Source: an uncultured Eubacteriales bacterium
Lineage (GTDB): Bacteria > Bacillota > Clostridia > Lachnospirales > CAG-274
NCBI GenBank assembly: GCA_902495025.1
Contig: CABUWB010000013.1
Location: forward strand, 1 to 15,725
Direction: 5' to 3'
Length of the DNA: 15,725 nucleotides
Part shown: one piece after another, positions 1 through 6,793 of the stretch
Layout: every line of letters begins with the position of its first letter
Position numbering within the stretch: position 1 is the stretch's first letter
Notes under the pieces: model-generated
Databases searched by the model: none
The model's input: only the letters and a program-made list of their open reading frames with translations
What the model was told of the DNA's origin: nothing
Program-made: the position numbers and the translations under genes

Positions 1-349
1 GGGTTGTATACCAGCTTTCGTAGGTTTCAATATCCTGCAGTCTGAAATCGGCGCCAAGGTCGATTATCTTGCACTTGGATAAAATTTCGTCCGTTACCTT
101 TTTGCTTGCAACGCCATGAGGCAGTGCCATAAAGATAACGTCGCATATTTCAGCCATCTTTTCCATATCCTCCTCCTCACATATATAGGAAGGAATATGT
201 CTGTAGCTTTCATAAACCTCGCTGTAGCTCTTGCCCGCATAGCTCTGTGAGGTAAGGGATACAAGCTCCACCTGTGGGTGAGAGGTAAGTATTCTTACAA
301 GCTCACTGCCTGCATAGCCCGTTGCACCTATAATACCTGCTTTAATCAT
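1..349 (-). CDS. argC: N-acetyl-gamma-glutamyl-phosphate reductase, N-terminal part (cut by window edge)
   Basis: ArgC reduces N-acetyl-glutamyl phosphate to the semialdehyde with NADPH, the third step of arginine/ornithine synthesis in the cytoplasm. The visible 116 codons begin MIKAGIIGATGYAGSELVR, the NADP-binding glycine-rich start typical of the family, and continue with VIFMALPHGVAS and IDLGADFRL, both characteristic ArgC segments. The C-terminal two thirds, with the catalytic Cys, lies beyond position 1. The start at 349 is supported by GGAGG at 358-362 on the minus strand, eight bases upstream. The gene is divergent from argG. Its 5' leader would carry the heptad palindrome at 385-466. 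I saw no convincing -35/-10 pair for it; a lone TATAAT on the minus strand at 478-483 is the best candidate -10. The family call is very secure. Confidence 0.95.
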   Translation of the reverse strand, partial: MIKAGIIGATGYAGSELVRILTSHPQVELVSLTSQSYAGKSYSEVYESYRHIPSYICEEEDMEKMAEICDVIFMALPHGVASKKVTDEILSKCKIIDLGADFRLQDIETYESWYTT

Positions 350-384
350 TTTAACAACCTCCAAAACACAAAAAATTTTTTTGA

Positions 385-466
385 AGAATAAAGAACATAG
401 AATAAGGAAGAAACGCACTCAATATTAATATTTATTCCTTATTCTTTATTCTCCATTCTCCATTTA
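385..466. repeat. Heptad-repeat palindrome between argC and argG
   Basis: Positions 432-466 read as five consecutive 7-base units (TTATTCC, TTATTCT, TTATTCT, CCATTCT, CCATTTA). Positions 385-412 read as four units of the complementary type (AGAATAA, AGAACAT, AGAATAA, GGAAGAA). Aligning 385-412 with the reverse complement of 432-459 gives 28 positions with five mismatches around a 19-base loop at 413-431. It is therefore both a tandem heptamer array and a hairpin. It lies in the probable argC leader and upstream of the argG promoter. It is either a small dispersed repeat or a local structure; copy number elsewhere is unknown. Confidence 0.75.
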
Positions 467-620
467 CTAATACTGAAATTATAGTATATACCTAATTTGC
501 CAAAATGTACAGTATCAAAATCATTTCATAATTATACAACCATTTATCATATTATGCAAGTGTTTTTTATATAAAAAATAAAAAGTTTTGAAAAATCGGC
601 AATTTTTTAAAAAATAGTGC

Positions 621-649
621 TTGCATATCTGTTGTATATCGTGTATAAT
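621..649 (+). promoter_or_regulatory. argG promoter
   Basis: TTGCAT at 621-626 and a perfect TATAAT at 644-649 are separated by 17 bases. Transcription would begin near 656, leaving a leader of about 38 bases before the argG start and hence no room for a T-box or riboswitch. No clear ArgR/AhrC box was found in the argC-argG gap, although AT-rich imperfect palindromes are present. Confidence 0.7.
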
Positions 650-693
650 AATGTCAATTTAAAAATTAAAATATTTTCAGGAGGCTATTAATT

Positions 694-1911
694 ATGAAAA
701 TTGTACTGGCTTATTCGGGCGGTCTTGATACTTCCGTTATCATTCCTTGGCTTAAGGAAAACTATGATAATGCAGAGGTTATCGCTGCTTGTATCAATGT
801 TGGTTTAACAGGTAAGGAAACCGAGGGACTTGAAGAAAGAGCAATCAAGCAGGGTGCGTCCAAGATTTATGTTGAGGACGTACGTGAGGAGCTTATCACC
901 GACTACATTTACCCTATGGTAAAGGCAGGCTGCGTATATGAGGACAAGTACCTTTTAGGTACATCAATTGCAAGACCTCTTATTGCTAAAAAGCTTGTTG
1001 ACATCGCTCTTAAAGAGGGTGCAGACGCTATCTGCCATGGTGCAACAGGTAAGGGTAATGACCAGATTCGTTTTGAGCTTGGTATTAAGGCACTTGCTCC
1101 AAACCTTAAAATCATTGCTGCATGGAGAGATGAAAAATGGACTCTCCAGTCAAGAGAGGACGAAATACAGTACCTTGTTGACAGAGGTATTGAGGTGCCT
1201 ATGAAGAAGGAGGACTCCTATTCAAGAGATTCCAACCTCTGGCACATCAGCCACGAGGGTCTTGACCTTGAGGACCCTGCAAATGAGCCTAAGTTTGACA
1301 CACTGTTAAAGCTTGGCGTATCACCTGAGCAGGCTCCAGACACACCAACCTATGTTGAAATCGGTTTTGAAAAGGGTATCCCTGTTACACTTGACGGCAA
1401 GGCAGTTAAGCCACTTGAGCTTATGACCTACCTTAACAAAATCGGCGGTGAAAACGGTATCGGTATTACCGACCTTGTTGAAAACAGAGTTGTTGGTATG
1501 AAATCACGTGGTGTTTATGAAACTCCGGGCGGTTCTATCCTTTACGCAGCTCACAGGGATTTGGAGTACCTCTGCCTTGACAGAGCTACAACAGATTATA
1601 AGGAAACTATCCGCATTAAGTATGCTGACCTTATTTACAGAGGCGAGTGGTTTACACCTTTAAGGGACGCTCTTGCAGCCTTTGTTGATGTAACACAGGA
1701 GTATGTAACAGGTACAGTTAAGCTTAAGCTGTATAAGGGCAATATCATCAGCGCAGGCGCTACATCACCTTACAGCCTTTACAACGCAGAGCTTGCAAGC
1801 TTTACAACAGGCGAGCTTTACTCACATAAGGATGCAGGCGGATTTATCACTCTTATGGGTCTGCCTTTAAAGGTAAGGGCTATGATGCTCCAGAACGCTA
1901 AGAAAAATTAA
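694..1911 (+). CDS. argG: Argininosuccinate synthase
   Basis: ArgG joins citrulline and aspartate, using ATP, to form argininosuccinate; it is a cytoplasmic, normally homotetrameric enzyme and works directly before ArgH. The 405-residue product has the usual family length. It shows the N-terminal ATP-pyrophosphatase loop SGGLDTS (residues 8-14), GTSIARPLIAK (89-99) and GATGKGNDQIRFE (116-128), which contact ATP and aspartate. The later segment SRGVYETPGGSILY is also typical. The start is fixed by AGGAGG at 679-684, nine bases upstream, and by homology of the first residues. It is transcribed alone from its own promoter and ends at a strong terminator shared with the convergent argH. Nothing odd was seen in the frame. 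Confidence 0.98.
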   Translation: MKIVLAYSGGLDTSVIIPWLKENYDNAEVIAACINVGLTGKETEGLEERAIKQGASKIYVEDVREELITDYIYPMVKAGCVYEDKYLLGTSIARPLIAKKLVDIALKEGADAICHGATGKGNDQIRFELGIKALAPNLKIIAAWRDEKWTLQSREDEIQYLVDRGIEVPMKKEDSYSRDSNLWHISHEGLDLEDPANEPKFDTLLKLGVSPEQAPDTPTYVEIGFEKGIPVTLDGKAVKPLELMTYLNKIGGENGIGITDLVENRVVGMKSRGVYETPGGSILYAAHRDLEYLCLDRATTDYKETIRIKYADLIYRGEWFTPLRDALAAFVDVTQEYVTGTVKLKLYKGNIISAGATSPYSLYNAELASFTTGELYSHKDAGGFITLMGLPLKVRAMMLQNAKKN

Positions 1912-1925
1912 TTATTTGTAATTTT

Positions 1926-1955
1926 AAAAGGCAGACTTTTTACGGTCTGCCTTTT
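1926..1955. terminator. Bidirectional terminator between argG and argH
   Basis: GGCAGAC (1930-1936) pairs with GTCTGCC (1945-1951) around an eight-base loop. Flanking A and T runs extend the stem and give a U tract on both strands, so it can end both argG and the convergent argH, whose stop is only 12 bases past 1951. Confidence 0.9.
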
Positions 1956-1962
1956 TACTATA

Positions 1963-3339
1963 TCAGATATTCTTTAAATACTCATCATTAATGCTTATCA
2001 GCTTATCAATATACTGAGCCGATGGGCCGCCGTCAACAATACGTGTATTTACGCAGGTTTCAAGGCTGATAGCGTCATAAATGCTCTCATCAAAAACATC
2101 ACACACAGCCTTATACTCATCAAGCGTAAGCTCATCAAGGCTCTTGTCGTTATTTATACAGTAAAGCACAAGCTGACCTATAACAGCGTGCGCATCTCTG
2201 AAAGGCACGCCATGCTTAACAAGCCAGTCAGCGGCATCGGTAGCATTCATAAAGCCGCCCTTGGCTGCCTTATACATATTCTCCTTTTTAACGGTCATGG
2301 TTTTAAGCATATTTGTAAATACGGGCAGACACATTTTGATAGTATCAACCGCATCAAAAACGCCCTCCTTATCCTCCTGCATATCCTTGTTATATGCAAG
2401 CGGAAGACCCTTCATGGTTGTAAGCATACCCATAAGATGACCATAAACCCTGCCTGTCTTGCCCCTTATAAGCTCTGCCATATCGGGATTTTTCTTCTGT
2501 GGCATAATAGAGCTGCCTGTTGAATAGGCGTCATCAAGCTCAATATACTTAAACTGCTGACAGCTCCAGAGCACGATTTCCTCACAGAAACGACTGAGGT
2601 GCATCATTATCATTGACAGCGTGCTTAAAAGCTCCACTACAAAGTCCCTGTCGCTTACGCCGTCCATACTGTTAAGGGTAATGGAGTCAAAGCCGAGTGC
2701 ATCACACACAGCCTGCCTGTCAAGCGGATAGGTGGTAGCTGCAAGCGCACCCGAGCCAAGCGGCATAACATTAGTCCTTTTATATGTGTCAGAAAGCCTG
2801 TCATAGTCCCTTTTAAACATCTCCGCATAGGCAAGCACATGGTGTGCAAGGGTTACCGGCTGAGCATTCTGCAAATGTGTATAGCCCGGCATAATTGTAT
2901 CCCTGTTAGCCCTTGCAATTTCGTTAAGCTCTGTAATAAGAGCTTTAACAAGTGCCTTAATGTCAACAATCTGCTCCTTTAAATACATTCTTATATCAAG
3001 CGCAACCTGGTCGTTGCGGCTTCTGCCCGTATGCAGCCTTTTGCCGACATCGCCAATCCTCTGAATAAGGATTGTTTCAATATTCATGTGAATATCCTCT
3101 GCCTTTTCGTCAAAGGTTACCTTGCCTGCCTCAATATCGGCAAGTATTTCAAGCAGGGTTTTATGTATCAGCTCTGCGTCCTGTACAGGAATAATGCCCT
3201 GTTTGCCAAGCATATCGGCATGGGCACAGCTGCCCATAATATCCTGCTTATACATTCTTGAATCAAAGCTTATGGAGCTGTGAAAATGGTCTGTAAAGCT
3301 ATCGGTCGATTTAGTAAATCTGCCGCCCCAAAGTTTCAT
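1963..3339 (-). CDS. argH: Argininosuccinate lyase
   Basis: ArgH splits argininosuccinate into arginine and fumarate, the last step of arginine synthesis, as a cytoplasmic homotetramer of the fumarase/aspartase superfamily. The 458-residue length is normal. Visible motifs are KLWGGRF at the N-terminus, TGRSRNDQ (104-111), GYTHLQ (152-157, containing the conserved active-site His) and the superfamily signature GSSIMPQKKNPD (275-286), whose flexible loop carries the catalytic Ser. The start is supported by AAAGGAG about eight bases upstream on the minus strand. The stop is TGA. It is convergent with argG rather than in the common argGH order. Its likely promoter overlaps the end of the upstream membrane-protein gene. 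Confidence 0.98.
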   Translation of the reverse strand: MKLWGGRFTKSTDSFTDHFHSSISFDSRMYKQDIMGSCAHADMLGKQGIIPVQDAELIHKTLLEILADIEAGKVTFDEKAEDIHMNIETILIQRIGDVGKRLHTGRSRNDQVALDIRMYLKEQIVDIKALVKALITELNEIARANRDTIMPGYTHLQNAQPVTLAHHVLAYAEMFKRDYDRLSDTYKRTNVMPLGSGALAATTYPLDRQAVCDALGFDSITLNSMDGVSDRDFVVELLSTLSMIMMHLSRFCEEIVLWSCQQFKYIELDDAYSTGSSIMPQKKNPDMAELIRGKTGRVYGHLMGMLTTMKGLPLAYNKDMQEDKEGVFDAVDTIKMCLPVFTNMLKTMTVKKENMYKAAKGGFMNATDAADWLVKHGVPFRDAHAVIGQLVLYCINNDKSLDELTLDEYKAVCDVFDESIYDAISLETCVNTRIVDGGPSAQYIDKLISINDEYLKNI

Positions 3340-3377
3340 AATATAATCTCCTTTGCATTTTTTTAGTAATTAAAATG

Positions 3378-3406
3378 ATGATACCATAACAGGGCAGAAA
3401 AATCAA
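3378..3406 (-). promoter_or_regulatory. argH promoter, overlapping the upstream gene's stop codon
   Basis: On the minus strand TTGATT (3401-3406) and TATCAT (3378-3383) lie 17 bases apart. The -35 box overlaps the TGA stop of the upstream membrane-protein gene at 3403-3405. No terminator was seen between the two genes, so argH may also receive read-through transcripts. Confidence 0.5.
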
Positions 3407-4299
3407 CCTTCTATATCCGTATCATAAAGTGCCTGTGATATTTCAAGGTCCAGCTCAGGCTCTGCAGGCTTCAGGTTAAAGTACTTGTCACACAGCTTTA
3501 CATAAAGCAGTGTAAAGCACTGCATTGCATAAACCGCCGTTATCATAATTACAGCAATATACAGCAGCGATGCAATAAGTGCAACTGCCTCAGGCATACC
3601 CATTTTAACCAGTGCCGTTACCAAAAGGCTTATTGTAAGCGTTACGGCAAAGATTATCAGCCAAAATATAAACAGCATACCAAAAATTCTGCCCTTATTG
3701 CCCTTTGTCATTTTTCCGCTAAGACGGAACAGCACAGGCAAAGCGTAGGTCTGATTTGTGGGGTCTGCCGCAATAGGGTAAACAAAGGCATATTTCAAAA
3801 GCAGATATACGTAAAAAACAAAAAACAATACCAACAGGACAAACCCTGCTAAAATTATAAGCAGAGATGGCTCCTTTGACGCTAAAGTCATCAGTACAAA
3901 AAAACCGATATATGGTATAAATGCAGGCAGTATTGCTATGAAAAACGCAAAAGGCAGCAGTGCATTGGTAACAGGCTTTCTCCTAAAGCCAAAGAAAATA
4001 TCTCCCACGCCCGCCTTTAGTCCTCTGGATGTCTTAACAAAATATGTAAACATACCCACCATAAAAAGGCTGGCAATTACCATATAAAACACACAATAAA
4101 GCAAATATCTTACAACAAATGCCATATCCGCAGGCGCATCCTCAGGCGGTATAAACCCCGGTATCAGAACAGGTATAACTGCCGCCGCCATAATAAAAGC
4201 CCATACAAGCAGCGTAACGCCTATCGCCTTAAACATACCGCTGCTCTTTAAAAGCTTCCATGCCTCATTGCGTATCTTACCGTTTTTAGGTATATCCAT
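3403..4299 (-). CDS. Polytopic membrane protein, DUF975-like
   Basis: The 298-residue product has no signal peptide but about six hydrophobic spans (roughly residues 23-48, 62-86, 111-139, 145-170, 205-231 and 237-266), so it is an integral membrane protein. The stretch with KYAFVYPIAADP, then SGKMTKGNKGRIFGM (194-208) and a following hydrophobic FWLIIF, resembles the DUF975 family of Firmicute membrane proteins, which carries a similar Ser-x-x-Met-x-x-Gly-Asn-Lys signature before a membrane span. Its function is unknown and I assign none. The C-terminal tail (about 267-298) is acidic and probably cytoplasmic. The start is supported by GGGAGG on the minus strand at about 4307-4312. It is divergent from the transglutaminase gene and followed after 63 bases by argH. 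Confidence 0.8.
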   Translation of the reverse strand: MDIPKNGKIRNEAWKLLKSSGMFKAIGVTLLVWAFIMAAAVIPVLIPGFIPPEDAPADMAFVVRYLLYCVFYMVIASLFMVGMFTYFVKTSRGLKAGVGDIFFGFRRKPVTNALLPFAFFIAILPAFIPYIGFFVLMTLASKEPSLLIILAGFVLLVLFFVFYVYLLLKYAFVYPIAADPTNQTYALPVLFRLSGKMTKGNKGRIFGMLFIFWLIIFAVTLTISLLVTALVKMGMPEAVALIASLLYIAVIMITAVYAMQCFTLLYVKLCDKYFNLKPAEPELDLEISQALYDTDIEG

Positions 4300-4334
4300 A
4301 AAAATATCCTCCCAATAAATATATTTATAAGGTT

Positions 4335-4363
4335 ATTATATATCAATAACTTAATTACTACAA
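4335..4363 (-). promoter_or_regulatory. Promoter of the DUF975-like gene
   Basis: On the minus strand TTGTAG (4358-4363) and TATAAT (4335-4340) are spaced by 17 bases. It lies back to back with the promoter of the divergent transglutaminase-like gene; only nine bases separate the two -35 boxes. Confidence 0.6.
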
Positions 4364-4372
4364 CCTTTTTAT

Positions 4373-4401
4373 TTGCCAACGATATAATTATATGCTATAA
4401 T
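4373..4401 (+). promoter_or_regulatory. Promoter of the transglutaminase-dockerin gene, with extended -10
   Basis: TTGCCA at 4373-4378 and TATAAT at 4396-4401 are 17 bases apart, and the -10 is preceded by TGC, an extended -10. The expected start of transcription near 4408 leaves a leader of about 32 bases carrying AAAGGAGG at 4426-4433. Confidence 0.75.
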
Positions 4402-4439
4402 TATTAAAATCTAACCGTAGGATATAAAGGAGGCATAAA

Positions 4440-5816
4440 ATGAAAAAAACAATATATTTATTTGCATGTGCGGCTGCGGCACTGCTCATGTCATCACAGG
4501 TATTTGCACAAATGGATATATCAAACTGTCCTCCTCCAGAGGATAGCGTGATTTATATAACCGATGATGCCGCTTTTGACGAAAATACGGGTTATGCGCC
4601 TCTCAGTGCATTGGCTGCAAGTGACACCGACTATACTATTGATGCCGAGGGGCATACCCATGGAGTAAAAACCTCCTATGACCCCGATAATTATTTTGAC
4701 CTTGCACTAAACGGCAGCACATTAACCGTATCGGGCGTTGATGAAATTGCATCACACAAGTCCTTCTGGGTTATGGTGGTATCAAAAAGCAGCGGCAGCA
4801 GAGAAGCAAGCTCCATATTTTCCAAAAATACTGATAACAGCCTTTCCAAAAGCATTAATTTATCCTCAATAAGTAATGATACCTATTGGGTTAATATTTA
4901 TTATTCCGAAAGTGGCAGCTCCTACTCAGGCTTACACTATAACAGAATTTCAATGGAGAAAAACAGCGAGGATATATATTTCTTCCTTCCAGAGGCAAGT
5001 ATTTCAGTCAATAATGACGACTTTATGGAGAAAAATTACAGATGTCCAGGGTATTATCTGACGCAGATATTTCCATCAAGCTATACACAGTGGGTTTACA
5101 CAAATGACACCATTAAGGGCTGGGCTGAAGAAATAACCAAGGACTGCACCACCGACTATGAAAAAATAAAAGCTGTGCACGACTGGGCGGCAGATAACCT
5201 TTATTACGATTATGACTACCTTTACAACAACTCAATTGGTACATTACTTACCGCTGAAGATGTATATAACAGCAAATATTCCGTATGTCAAGGCTATGCC
5301 AATTTAAGCGCCTCACTGCTGCGCTCCATAGGTATACCATGCAAGGTTGTGGAGGGCTATGCAATTACAGGCACAACACAATGGTCAGATGTAGCTGCTG
5401 ATACAACAAACCATGCATGGAATGAGGCATGGCTTGAGGCTGAACACAGATGGGTTGTGTTTGACGCCACATGGGACTGTCAAAATACTAAAGGCAAGGA
5501 CTCCAGCTCACCGGGCACTCTTGTTAAAGGGACACTCAAAAGGACTTATTTTGACCCAAGCAGCTACTGCTTTGCAAGCAACCACAGGGTAAACAATTAT
5601 GCACGCCTTACATATACCTCTCTTGGTGATTTTGACAGCAACAGCGTAACAGACAGTGCCGATGTTGCACTGATACTTAGGCATTTCAGCAATATTAAAA
5701 TGCTTTCAAGCCGTTACACAACAAACAGCGTTATGGATATTGACGGCAATGGCACAATAAACTTTGCAGATGCCGTTGCAGCAGCAAAAAAATCTGTATT
5801 TGACAAAAAGGTATAA
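4440..5816 (+). CDS. Secreted transglutaminase-like protein with C-terminal dockerin-like domain
   Basis: The 458-residue product starts with a signal peptide (KK then a hydrophobic core; likely cleavage near VFA-QM, residue 23). Residues about 235-345 form a transglutaminase-like (papain-fold) core with a visible triad: Cys283 in YSVCQGYANL, His325 in NHAWNEAW and Asp342 in WVVFDATWD. The last 60 residues contain two EF-hand-like loops, DFDSNSVTDSAD (397-408) and DIDGNGTINFAD (433-444), each followed by a helix: the layout of a type-I dockerin. Dockerins bind cohesins on scaffoldins, so the protein may dock to an extracellular complex; the catalytic domain could cleave or cross-link peptides. 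Residues 60-190 form an uncharacterised Ser/Asn-rich region. The start is fixed by AAAGGAGG six bases upstream. Substrate and cohesin partner are unknown. Confidence 0.88.
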   Translation: MKKTIYLFACAAAALLMSSQVFAQMDISNCPPPEDSVIYITDDAAFDENTGYAPLSALAASDTDYTIDAEGHTHGVKTSYDPDNYFDLALNGSTLTVSGVDEIASHKSFWVMVVSKSSGSREASSIFSKNTDNSLSKSINLSSISNDTYWVNIYYSESGSSYSGLHYNRISMEKNSEDIYFFLPEASISVNNDDFMEKNYRCPGYYLTQIFPSSYTQWVYTNDTIKGWAEEITKDCTTDYEKIKAVHDWAADNLYYDYDYLYNNSIGTLLTAEDVYNSKYSVCQGYANLSASLLRSIGIPCKVVEGYAITGTTQWSDVAADTTNHAWNEAWLEAEHRWVVFDATWDCQNTKGKDSSSPGTLVKGTLKRTYFDPSSYCFASNHRVNNYARLTYTSLGDFDSNSVTDSADVALILRHFSNIKMLSSRYTTNSVMDIDGNGTINFADAVAAAKKSVFDKKV

Positions 5817-5835
5817 AACGAACACACCATACAGC

Positions 5836-5875
5836 AAAAAATCCCGAGGGCTTATGTATGCCTTCGGGATTTTTA
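5836..5875. terminator. Bidirectional terminator between the dockerin gene and the VanZ-like gene
   Basis: ATCCCGAGGGC (5841-5851) pairs with GCCTTCGGGAT (5860-5870) through one G-U pair around an eight-base loop. It is flanked by A5 on the left and T5 on the right, so it can serve both convergent genes. Confidence 0.9.
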
Positions 5876-5884
5876 TTTCTCTTA

Positions 5885-6379
5885 TTAAACCGTTTTTTTG
5901 CAAAGCTTTTTTATTTTATGCACAGCATATACAACCGCCGTACCAACCCATGCTCCGAATGTATCTATACATACGTCCTGAAAGCGTGCATTTCTGCCGT
6001 CAACCTTCTTCTGGTGCAGCAGCTCATCACTTAGTGCATACAACATACAAAACAGAATAGCGTACATTATCGCATCTGCCCACTCCAGCGACAGGCTTTT
6101 GAAAAACAGCACCGAAAACAGCCCCAGTATGCCGAATATAAAGCCATGAGCCGATTTTCTCACAATTAAATCGAGCTTGTTTTCGAGCTTTTTCCAGTAA
6201 TCGGTTTCAGCCTTTTCAGTTTCAAAGGTTTTGTCCGTAGTCTTTTTAATATGGTTTTCAACAGGCTTTACTATAACGTCGCTTGTTTTCATTGTATTTT
6301 CAAAATTCTGTGCCGAAAACATAAAGATAGCCGCCATAGTCATCAGCATACATATAAGATAAAATATACTTTTTTTCAC
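5885..6379 (-). CDS. VanZ-like family membrane protein
   Basis: VanZ-like proteins are small integral membrane proteins; VanZ itself gives low-level teicoplanin resistance, but most homologues have no known role and this one need not be a resistance gene. The C-terminal half shows the family pattern: RKSAHGFIFGILGLF, a central hydrophobic span, YALSDELLHQ (family D-E-x-x-Q), GRNARFQDVCIDTFG and a last membrane span. An N-terminal hydrophobic segment (IFYLICMLMTMAAIFMFSAQ) is followed by a charged extracellular-type stretch. I choose GTG at 6379 (164 residues) because GAGAGGTGA on the minus strand lies six bases upstream of it; an alternative GTG at 6388 would overlap that ribosome site. A MITE-like element starts only about a dozen bases upstream of the ribosome site, so the native promoter is not visible. 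Confidence 0.85.
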   Translation of the reverse strand: MKKSIFYLICMLMTMAAIFMFSAQNFENTMKTSDVIVKPVENHIKKTTDKTFETEKAETDYWKKLENKLDLIVRKSAHGFIFGILGLFSVLFFKSLSLEWADAIMYAILFCMLYALSDELLHQKKVDGRNARFQDVCIDTFGAWVGTAVVYAVHKIKKLCKKTV

Positions 6380-6404
6380 AGCTATCACCTCTCAAAAAAT
6401 AATT

Positions 6405-6694
6405 AAGGAAACGCTGCTTAATTCACTAAAACAGGTTTGAGATAAAATTATCCAGACCAACGAAAACGACCGCAGGCGCAGTACGGTTTCAAAATTATAC
6501 GATAATTTTGAAAGTCCACAGGACTTCAAATTTTACAAGTAAAATTTGAACCTTGCTGCGTTAAGGGAGTTTGAGGAAGGTATAGGGAACGTTTGGATTT
6601 ATGTTATAAATCCAAATCCCTGCGGGATGAGCTTTTGTGATTACAAAAGCTCACGTGCCAAAACTGTAAAAGATTAATTAATCATCGGTTCCTT
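6405..6694. mobile_element. MITE-like element with 19-bp imperfect terminal inverted repeats and internal hairpins
   Basis: The left end AAGGAAACGCTGCTTAATT (6405-6423) matches the reverse complement of the right end, AAGGAACCGATGATTAATT (6676-6694), at 16 of 19 positions. The 290 bases contain no credible gene. They hold near-perfect hairpins: 6487-6498 with 6502-6513 (12 bp), 6512-6517 with 6521-6526 (6 bp), 6525-6536 with 6539-6550 (12 bp), 6592-6602 with 6606-6616 (11 bp, extended by AGGGA/TCCCT across a bulge) and 6628-6638 with 6643-6653 (11 bp). This fits a non-autonomous element moved by a transposase encoded elsewhere. No clear target-site duplication was found; the flanks just outside the repeats do not match. 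A structured RNA gene is the main alternative. Confidence 0.7.
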
Positions 6695-6759
6695 GAAGTT
6701 ATCATAACACAACTGATTAAAAACTGCAATTAAATATTTATTAAACTTTCACCCACATC

Positions 6760-6785
6760 AAAAAAGACAGCAAAGGCGCTGTCTT
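6760..6785 (-). terminator. Terminator of the ANTAR gene
   Basis: AAGACAGC (6764-6771) pairs with GCTGTCTT (6778-6785) around a six-base loop. On the minus strand the hairpin is followed by a run of six T (complement of 6760-6765), eight bases after the ANTAR stop codon. Confidence 0.88.
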
Positions 6786-6793
6786 AACGTCTG

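Noticed and set aside
432..466. Tandem repeats considered as a CRISPR array
   Set aside because: Units are seven bases long with no spacers, and no cas gene is present.
350..693. T-box or riboswitch upstream of argG
   Set aside because: The predicted transcription start leaves only about 38 bases of leader, with no specifier-like stem or terminator.
2188..2523. Open frame antisense to argH
   Set aside because: It lies wholly inside argH on the opposite strand, has no ribosome site of note and no recognisable motif; a shadow frame of a biased gene.
5885..6379. VanZ-like gene as a glycopeptide resistance gene
   Set aside because: Only the general VanZ-like pattern is seen and no van regulatory or ligase genes are nearby; most such homologues are not resistance determinants.
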